Positions 58,494 through 64,000 of a DNA stretch of 64,000 nucleotides are shown piece after piece (within the stretch, counting starts at the first letter, position 1; the number at the start of each line of letters is the position of its first letter). The notes under the pieces are model-generated. The model had not been told where the DNA came from. It searched no databases and saw nothing but the letters and a program-made list of their open reading frames with translations. The DNA comes from Paractinoplanes polyasparticus (GTDB lineage: Bacteria; Actinomycetota; Actinomycetes; Mycobacteriales; Micromonosporaceae). Position numbers and translations under genes: made by a program. The stretch lies in NCBI RefSeq assembly GCF_019710575.1, contig NZ_JAHWFK010000041.1, positions 170,155 through 234,154 of the forward strand, read 5' to 3'.

Positions 58494-60317
58494 GTGAACG
58501 GCGGGATCTACCGCAGCGCGAACGCCGTGCCGGACGGTGAGCCACCGCGGCCGGAGGACGGCGTCTACCGCAGCGCGAACGCCGCGCCCCACGGTGAGCC
58601 GCCGAGGCCCGAGGACGGCGTCACCCTGATCTCGGTCGACGACCAGATGTCCGGGGTGGCCGCGGCCGAGAACCAGGCCCTGCCGCCCGAGAATCTGCCG
58701 GCTCCCGAGGAAACGAGCACGGCCGGCACCAGCGCGATGATGGCGGTGGCCAGCTTCGTCAGCCGGATCATCGGCTTCGTCCGCAACGCCCTGATCGGCA
58801 TCACCCTCGGGCCGTACATCGGTAGCGCTTTCACCAGCGCGCAATTTCTTCCCGGCCAGATCTACGAGCTGTTGCTCGGCGGCATTCTGAGCAGCGTGCT
58901 CGTGCCGCTGCTGGTACGGCGGCGCAAGGCCGACGCCGACGGCGGGCTGGAATTCACGCGTAGGCTGCTCACCTTCGCCGTGGTGTCGCTCGGCATCGCG
59001 ACCGTGCTGGTGGTGGTCGCGGCCCCGGCGATCACCTGGCTCCAGGCGGGCGACGACAACACCGCCGCCTACCGCTCGCTGGTCACGAACTGGGCGTACT
59101 GGATTCTGCCGATCATCTTCTTCACCGGGCTCTCCGCGATGATCGGCGCGGTGCTGAACACCCGGGGTCACTTCGCTGCGCCGACCTGGGCGCCGATCCT
59201 CAACAGCCTCGTGGTGATCGCCGCCTGCGGCGTCTTCATCGTCTCGTTCGGCACCAACAAGGACCTGCAGCCCGAGGACGTGTCGGGCGCGCAGATCGCG
59301 GTGATGGGCGGCGGCATGCTGCTCGGCATGGTGGCGCAGGCGGTCGGCCTGCTACCGGCGCTGCGCAAGGTCGGCTTCAGCTGGAAGTGGCGCTGGGATC
59401 CCCGCTCGCTGGGCCTGGGTGAGATCGGCCGGCTGGCCGGCTGGATGCTCTGCTACGTCGCGGCCAACCAGATCGCCGTCTTCGTCGTGGTGCGCATCCT
59501 CAACCGGGTGGCCGGCGAGGGCAGCGCCAGCGTGCTCGCCTTCAACAACGTCTTCCTGCTGGTCACGATGGCGCACGGAATCATCGGGGTCTCGGTGATG
59601 ACGGCGCTGCTGCCCAAGATGAGCGCGGCCGCCGCCGAGGGCCGCTACGCCGAGGTGAGCGCCGACCTGAGCCGGGCCATCCGGCTGGTCACCGTGGCGC
59701 TGGCGCCGATCGCGGTGGTCTACGGCGTCCTGGGCGTCCCGATCTCCGTCGTGCTTTTCCAGGGTGGCGCGTTCGACAACGGCGACGCGCTGGCCACCGG
59801 CACGGTGCTCGTGGTGGCCGCGTTCGCCGTGATCCCACTGTCGATCAGCTACCTCTGCACCTACACCTTCTATTCCCTGCAGGGCAACCGCACCGCCGCG
59901 CTGATCAACCTGCCGGTGGTCGCCGTCCGCATCGGCGCCTACTTCGTGCTGGCCGAGGTGCTCAAGGCCTCGCTGTCGGCAGCCGGCATGACGGCGGCCA
60001 ATGCGATTTCGTACGCCGTCTCCGCGCTCATCTCGCTGGCCGTGCTCCGCCGCAGGATCGGCCGGCTCAACCTCGGTTCGGTCGCCGTGGCCCTGTTCAA
60101 GGTGGTGATCGCGGCCGCTGTCGCCGCCGGCCTGGGGCTGCTGGTCGTGCATCTGCTGCCCGGCGCCGGGGCCCCGTCCGGCCGCGGCGAGGCGATTCTG
60201 CAACTGATCGCGGGCGGCGCCGTGATTCTGGTGGCCTATCTGGGCGCGGCGCTCGTTCTGCGGGTCTCCGAGGTCAGCCAGGTGATCGGGATGGTGCGCC
60301 GCAAACTCGGCCGCTGA
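58494..60317 (+). CDS. murJ: Lipid II flippase MurJ (MviN)
   Basis: 607 residues, GTG start with GGGAGG five bases upstream. Fourteen or so transmembrane helices of the MOP/MATE type. Signature segments SFVSRIIGFVRNALIG, PILNSLVVIA, FNNVFLLVTMAHGIIGVSVM and LPKMSAAAAEGR are typical. It moves the peptidoglycan precursor lipid II outward. The cytoplasmic N-terminus contains a nearly exact 57-bp duplication (YRSANAxPxGEPPRPEDGV twice, 58509-58622). Unlike mycobacterial MviN, no pseudokinase is attached; it is encoded by the following gene. Confidence 0.96.
   Translation: MNGGIYRSANAVPDGEPPRPEDGVYRSANAAPHGEPPRPEDGVTLISVDDQMSGVAAAENQALPPENLPAPEETSTAGTSAMMAVASFVSRIIGFVRNALIGITLGPYIGSAFTSAQFLPGQIYELLLGGILSSVLVPLLVRRRKADADGGLEFTRRLLTFAVVSLGIATVLVVVAAPAITWLQAGDDNTAAYRSLVTNWAYWILPIIFFTGLSAMIGAVLNTRGHFAAPTWAPILNSLVVIAACGVFIVSFGTNKDLQPEDVSGAQIAVMGGGMLLGMVAQAVGLLPALRKVGFSWKWRWDPRSLGLGEIGRLAGWMLCYVAANQIAVFVVVRILNRVAGEGSASVLAFNNVFLLVTMAHGIIGVSVMTALLPKMSAAAAEGRYAEVSADLSRAIRLVTVALAPIAVVYGVLGVPISVVLFQGGAFDNGDALATGTVLVVAAFAVIPLSISYLCTYTFYSLQGNRTAALINLPVVAVRIGAYFVLAEVLKASLSAAGMTAANAISYAVSALISLAVLRRRIGRLNLGSVAVALFKVVIAAAVAAGLGLLVVHLLPGAGAPSGRGEAILQLIAGGAVILVAYLGAALVLRVSEVSQVIGMVRRKLGR
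58509..58622 (+). repeat. 57-bp direct duplication in the murJ 5' end
   Basis: Units 58509-58565 and 58566-58622 code YRSANAVPDGEPPRPEDGV and YRSANAAPHGEPPRPEDGV. The duplication lies in the cytoplasmic N-terminal tail. Confidence 0.9.
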
Positions 60318-60540
60318 CCAGCCGTTTCGCTAGCACCGAGCGTTACCTGGAAGCTACTCAGCGCGGTGTCCGGGGTTGCCGCGCCGGGGGGACGACCTGC
60401 CGCGGCATAGCCCCGGGCGGGTATGGTCGGTGTCGGCATGTGCTTCGGGCACGTCGCCATTCGCACCGAGCACGGCATTTGCAGCTAGCAACATCTGCAC
60501 CTAGCACGGCGTACCGTGCGTGGAGCACCGAGGAGGACTG

Positions 60541-62067
60541 GTGACCCAGGTCGGCGAAGGCCACGAGACCGCGGCCGATGCGGACGGACCAGTCATGACC
60601 TTCGGTGCGCCTGCCGCCGGTGAGGTCCTGGCCGAGCGCTATCAGCTTGAGGAACACGTCAACGACGACAGCGCCGGCCGGCAGGTCTGGCGCGGTATCG
60701 ATGTCATCCTGCGCCGCCCGGTCGCCGTGGTGCTGCGTTACCCCGGCGGCGACTCGGCCTCCGAGATGCTCCAGGCCGCGGTCGACGCGAGCCGGGTCAT
60801 CCATCCCAATCTGGTCGGCGTCTACGACGCGATCGACGAGGGCGCCCGTGCCTACGTCGTCCGCGAGTGGGTCGACGGCGAATCGCTGCGCGAGCTGGTC
60901 GCGACCGACGGACCGCTCGACCCGGGCCGCGCCACCGCGATCGCCCACTCGATCGCCGACGCCCTGGCCGCGGTGCACGCGACCGGCATGGTGCACGGCA
61001 ACGTCCACCCCGGCACCACGCTGATCGGCGACGACGGCCGGGTCGTGCTGGCCGACGCCCGCGCCGACTCCGCCGACAACGTCGAGGGCGACATCCGCGC
61101 GGTCGGCGGCATCCTCTACTTCGCCCTGACCGGCCACTGGCCGCACACCGAGGTGGGCCGGTCGACGCTGCCCGATGCCAACCGCGACGCGACCGGCAAC
61201 CCGGCGGCGCCCCGGCAGATCCGCGCCGGCATCCCGGCCTACCTCGACGACCTGACGATGGACCTGCTCGACACCCGGGTCGCCGCGCCCGAGGCCGACG
61301 CGCTCACCGCCGAACTGGCCCGGCTCGACGCCGCCGAGGAAGACTACGAGGACGTCGGCCCCCTGCGTTTCACGCAGAACGCGACCACCGAGCCCACCCG
61401 CAGCACACCCAAGATCATCATCGGGGTGGCGGCACTGGTCGTCATCGCGGTCATCGGCCTGGTGTTCGGCATCCGGGCGATCAGCTCGTCGGACAACAAG
61501 AACCCGACCGGCACCACCCAGGCCGACGCCGGCGCCGGCACCACGCCGACCGACGAGCAGACTCCCGCCCCCGCACCCAAGAAGATCGCGCTGACGGCCG
61601 ACATGGTCCGCATCGTCGACCCGCCGGACGGCAGCCGCGAGGACACCGGCGAGTCGAAGTTCACCGTCGACGGCGACGCCGACACGGCGTGGGAGACCCA
61701 GCGGTTCAAGCAGGCCAACTTCGGCAACTTCAAGCCGGGCATGGGCGTCCTGATCGACCTCGGCTCGGCCCGCAAGCTCTCCGAGATCCAAGTCGAATTG
61801 TCGCAGCCGGGCGTCACCATGGACATCCGGGCCGGCTCCGACGACCCCGGCGACACCTCGGCCGGCGACCAAAAGATCATGCAGACCTACAAGCGGCTGG
61901 GCGACAGCGAGACCAAGACCGACGGCACGCGCGAGGTCTTCTCGGTTTTCAACCCCGACCAGACCTACCGCTACGTGCTGGTCTTCATGACCAAGCTGCC
62001 CTCGACCGACGACGGCAACGGCGGCTTCAAGGTCAGCCTGCAAGAGATCGAGGTCTACGGCTACTGA
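60541..62067 (+). CDS. Pseudokinase with membrane helix and discoidin-like external domain
   Basis: 508 residues from GTG at 60541 with AGGAGG four bases upstream. Residues about 35-280 have a protein-kinase fold, but the catalytic loop is HGNVHPGTTLI (no HRD Asp, no Lys), and the metal DFG is LADAR, so it is a pseudokinase. One transmembrane helix follows (IIIGVAALVVIAVIGLVFGI), then an external Thr/Pro linker and a beta-rich domain with a discoidin/F5-8C-like start (KFTVDGDADTAWETQRF, GVLIDLGSARKLSEIQVEL). In M. tuberculosis this module is fused to MurJ and is recruited by PknB/FhaA; here it is a separate downstream protein. Confidence 0.85.
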   Translation: MTQVGEGHETAADADGPVMTFGAPAAGEVLAERYQLEEHVNDDSAGRQVWRGIDVILRRPVAVVLRYPGGDSASEMLQAAVDASRVIHPNLVGVYDAIDEGARAYVVREWVDGESLRELVATDGPLDPGRATAIAHSIADALAAVHATGMVHGNVHPGTTLIGDDGRVVLADARADSADNVEGDIRAVGGILYFALTGHWPHTEVGRSTLPDANRDATGNPAAPRQIRAGIPAYLDDLTMDLLDTRVAAPEADALTAELARLDAAEEDYEDVGPLRFTQNATTEPTRSTPKIIIGVAALVVIAVIGLVFGIRAISSSDNKNPTGTTQADAGAGTTPTDEQTPAPAPKKIALTADMVRIVDPPDGSREDTGESKFTVDGDADTAWETQRFKQANFGNFKPGMGVLIDLGSARKLSEIQVELSQPGVTMDIRAGSDDPGDTSAGDQKIMQTYKRLGDSETKTDGTREVFSVFNPDQTYRYVLVFMTKLPSTDDGNGGFKVSLQEIEVYGY

Positions 62068-62112
62068 GCGTCGGTCCCCCCGCCGCTCGCGCCGTCCAGA
62101 TAGATTGCTGGC

Positions 62113-62790
62113 GTGACTTCCGGGGACGCCTCGCCGAGCGACGCAGAACTGCTGCGCGCCCATGTCGAGGGCGACAGGGAAGCGTTCGGCGAGCTGGTCC
62201 GCCGCCACCGCGACCGTTTGTGGGCCGTTGCCCTGCGCACGATCGGCGACCGTGAAGAGGCAGCCGACGCCGTACAGGACGCGCTCCTGGCGGCCCACCG
62301 CAACGCGGCCCGATTCCGCGGCGACTCGGCCGTCACCACCTGGCTGCACCGCATCGTGGTCAACGCCTCCCTCGACCGCATCCGCCGCCGCCAGGCCCAC
62401 CCGACCGTGCCGCTGCCCGACGGCAGTCGTTCCGACGACCGGCCGTCCGGTGTGGAACCGGCCGCCCCGGTCGCCGACCACGAGACGTCGCTGCTCGTAC
62501 GGCAGGCGCTGGCCGACCTGCCGGTCGACCAACGGGCCGCGATCGTGCTGGTCGACGTCCAGGGCTACCCGGTCGCCGAGGCCGCCGAGATCCTCGACGT
62601 CGCGGTCGGCACGATCAAGAGCCGGTGCGCCCGCGGCCGCGCGCGGATGGCGCTCGCGCTCGGCGAGCTGCGGGGGAGAGACAGCGGTCACGCCTCGGCC
62701 GGGAACCAGGACGCCCCCGAAACCGTCCCATCGGGACCGGGTACGACGCAGCCGCAACCCGGCCGGAACGAACGAAGGGACCAGAGGTGA
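62113..62790 (+). CDS. sigM: ECF sigma factor SigM
   Basis: 225 residues, GTG start. Region 2 (EAFGELVRRHRDRLWAVALR, ADAVQDALLAAHRNAARF, RIVVNASLDRIRRR) and region 4 (ALADLPVDQRAAIVLVDVQG, AEAAEILDVAVGTIKSRCAR) are intact. A C-terminal tail of about 40 residues rich in Pro/Gly/Asn is variable. Order murJ-pseudokinase-sigM-trxB is the actinobacterial SigM locus. It overlaps the next gene by four bases (GTGA), the classic coupling with an anti-sigma factor. Confidence 0.94.
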   Translation: MTSGDASPSDAELLRAHVEGDREAFGELVRRHRDRLWAVALRTIGDREEAADAVQDALLAAHRNAARFRGDSAVTTWLHRIVVNASLDRIRRRQAHPTVPLPDGSRSDDRPSGVEPAAPVADHETSLLVRQALADLPVDQRAAIVLVDVQGYPVAEAAEILDVAVGTIKSRCARGRARMALALGELRGRDSGHASAGNQDAPETVPSGPGTTQPQPGRNERRDQR

Positions 62791-63638
62791 CCGGGGCCGA
62801 ATTCAGCGGGGTCGACATCGACCTGCTGGCGGACTACATCGGTGGCGCCCTCGAGGGCACCCCCGACGAGTCCGCGGTGGCCACGCTGATCGCCGAGGAT
62901 CCCGACTGGCGCGCGGCGTACGAGTCCCTCAGCGGCGGGGTCACCCTGGTGCAGGCCGAGCTGGGCCGCCTCGGGCCCGAGCCGATGCCGGACGACCTGG
63001 CCGCCCGGCTCGACGGCATGTTCGGCGCCCCCACGCTGACCCTCGTCAAGGGCGACGCCGCAGCCCCCAGCCCATCGATCAGCCGCCGGCGCCGCTGGGT
63101 GACCCCCATCGCCATCGCGGCCGGCTTCATCGCTTTTGTCGGCTTCGGTGCCGACTATCTCGCCGGTACCAGCGAAACACAGACGAACGACAGTGCCGGC
63201 TCCTCCGCCGATTCGGACGAGCGCGCGATGTCCTCCGCCCCCGGTGAGACGATCCTGGCCACGGGCACCAACTACACCCGCGCCACCCTGGCCATCGAGC
63301 CCGTTCAGCCGCTCACCGCCAGCGACAACGCCTCCTCCTCGGCCCTCGGCGAGTCCGGGGCCGACCAGCCGAACCGCAGCCGCATCGCGCTCCAAGATCC
63401 GGCCCTGGCCCGCCTGTCCGACCAAGCCGCGCTCCAGGAGTGCTTCGAAGCCATCGAGCGCGAGAACGCCGGCGGCACGATCGCGGTCCAGACGGTGGAC
63501 TTCGCCCGGTTCAATGGCTTATCAGCCGTCATTGTCCGGTTCGCCGCGCAGAACGGCGACTGGGTCTGGGCGGCCGGAGCCGACTGCGGCACGCGCGTCG
63601 CGGGCGCCGACGTGTTCGACAAAGTCCCGGTACGCTGA
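62787..63638 (+). CDS. SigM anti-sigma factor (membrane)
   Basis: 283 residues from GTG overlapping the sigM stop. A short N-terminal zinc-less anti-sigma-like helical region (DLLADYIGGALEGTPDESAV ... ESLSGGVTLVQAEL) faces the cytoplasm, followed by one transmembrane helix (VTPIAIAAGFIAFVGFGADYL) at about residue 112 and an external domain of about 150 residues with two cysteines (LQECFEAIE and AGADCGTRVAG) that may be redox-active. Coupled gene order and topology make it the partner that holds SigM at the membrane. Confidence 0.85.
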   Translation: MTGAEFSGVDIDLLADYIGGALEGTPDESAVATLIAEDPDWRAAYESLSGGVTLVQAELGRLGPEPMPDDLAARLDGMFGAPTLTLVKGDAAAPSPSISRRRRWVTPIAIAAGFIAFVGFGADYLAGTSETQTNDSAGSSADSDERAMSSAPGETILATGTNYTRATLAIEPVQPLTASDNASSSALGESGADQPNRSRIALQDPALARLSDQAALQECFEAIERENAGGTIAVQTVDFARFNGLSAVIVRFAAQNGDWVWAAGADCGTRVAGADVFDKVPVR

Positions 63639-63770
63639 ACGGCACCCCAGACAACCCGCGTGAGGTCGGCCACGGCTGCCCGGGCGGGAATGGCGGTACC
63701 CAGCATGGCGTTCTAGCGTGCAGTGTCGCCGAGCGGATATCCCGGCGAAGAGCAGACTGAGGAGTCGGCA

Positions 63771-64000
63771 GTGGACGAGGTCCGTAATCTGATCATCATC
63801 GGTTCGGGACCGTCCGGCTACACCGCGGCGCTGTATGCCGCCCGGGCGGAGCTCAAGCCGCTGGTGATCGAGGGCGTTCAGTCCGGTGGTGCTCTGATGA
63901 CGACCACCGAGGTCGAGAACTTTCCCGGTTTCCGCGACGGGATCATGGGCCCCGAGCTCATGGACAACATGCGCGCCCAGGCCGAGCGGTTCGGCGCCGA
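63771..64000 (+). CDS. trxB: Thioredoxin reductase TrxB (partial, 3' end outside window)
   Basis: First 76 codons from GTG at 63771 with AGGAG seven bases upstream. FAD-binding motif NLIIIGSGPSGYTAALYAAR and GGALMTTTEVENFPGFRDG are diagnostic of NADPH-dependent thioredoxin reductase. The active CxxC lies downstream of the window edge. Position after sigM/anti-sigma matches other actinobacteria, where SigM controls this gene. Confidence 0.95.
   Translation, partial: MDEVRNLIIIGSGPSGYTAALYAARAELKPLVIEGVQSGGALMTTTEVENFPGFRDGIMGPELMDNMRAQAERFGA

Noticed and set aside
60358..62757. Long minus-strand frame of about 800 codons opposite the pseudokinase and sigM
   Set aside because: Shadow of real plus-strand genes with established domains; low-complexity composition.

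Overview
The window is high-GC DNA with many GTG and TTG starts and tightly packed genes. Its gene content (proteasome activator Bpa, LppU/SCO3897-like protein, ino1, WXG100/CpnT-like toxin, sigM-trxB, pcnA-murJ) points to an actinobacterium, most likely a Micromonosporaceae member such as Actinoplanes. The block dnaB-(giant membrane protein)-rplI-rpsR-ssb-rpsF ... GT87-ponA-DUF5318 ... padR-ino1 ... pcnA-murJ-sigM-trxB matches, from memory, the gene order near the replication origin of streptomycetes and, in two pieces, of mycobacteria. The chromosomal origin is therefore probably a short distance beyond the right edge. A parS-like site inside moaA and DnaA-box-like clusters fit an origin-proximal location.

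Layout. 1-8.4 kb: bpa (partial), divergent ddaH/lrp, a beta-propeller lipoprotein, a YbjN/CesT-type chaperone-like protein, mobA with a DUF6457 partner, fdhD, DUF4192, a GNAT. 8.4-16.3 kb: fructosamine kinase, moaA-moaD, a phosphotransferase, a membrane metallophosphoesterase and a large EndoQ-like nuclease/UvrD helicase fusion. 16.3-23.8 kb: prepilin-type peptidase, LppU-like protein, an AAA ATPase behind a CTAG-rich region, DoxX, a GT87-like membrane protein, then a moaC-moaB-moeA-moaE operon on the minus strand. 23.8-29.3 kb: a low-GC intergenic region, a GGDEF-EAL protein translationally coupled to a GT-C-like membrane protein, and a zf-TFIIB protein.

29.3-35.6 kb is the main accessory island: a YrhB/YwqJ-deaminase/SUKH-3 fusion on the minus strand, and divergently a YbaB-like protein, a WXG100-like protein, a 1,300-residue CpnT-like polymorphic toxin with a papain-like domain plus a C-terminal RelA/SpoT-like domain, and a 109-residue candidate immunity protein. 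The four plus-strand genes overlap each other or are nearly contiguous, so they probably form one operon encoding a type VII-type toxin and its protection.

35.6-64 kb is mostly core machinery: dnaB, a 1,413-residue low-complexity membrane protein, the rpsF-ssb-rpsR-rplI operon with a structured leader that can hide the rpsF ribosome-binding site, an endonuclease IV, GT-C membrane proteins, ponA, padR-ino1 with a near-perfect PadR-type operator, ogt, pcnA, murJ with a separate pseudokinase partner, sigM with its anti-sigma factor, and the start of trxB. I saw no rRNA, tRNA, insertion sequence, prophage or CRISPR array.
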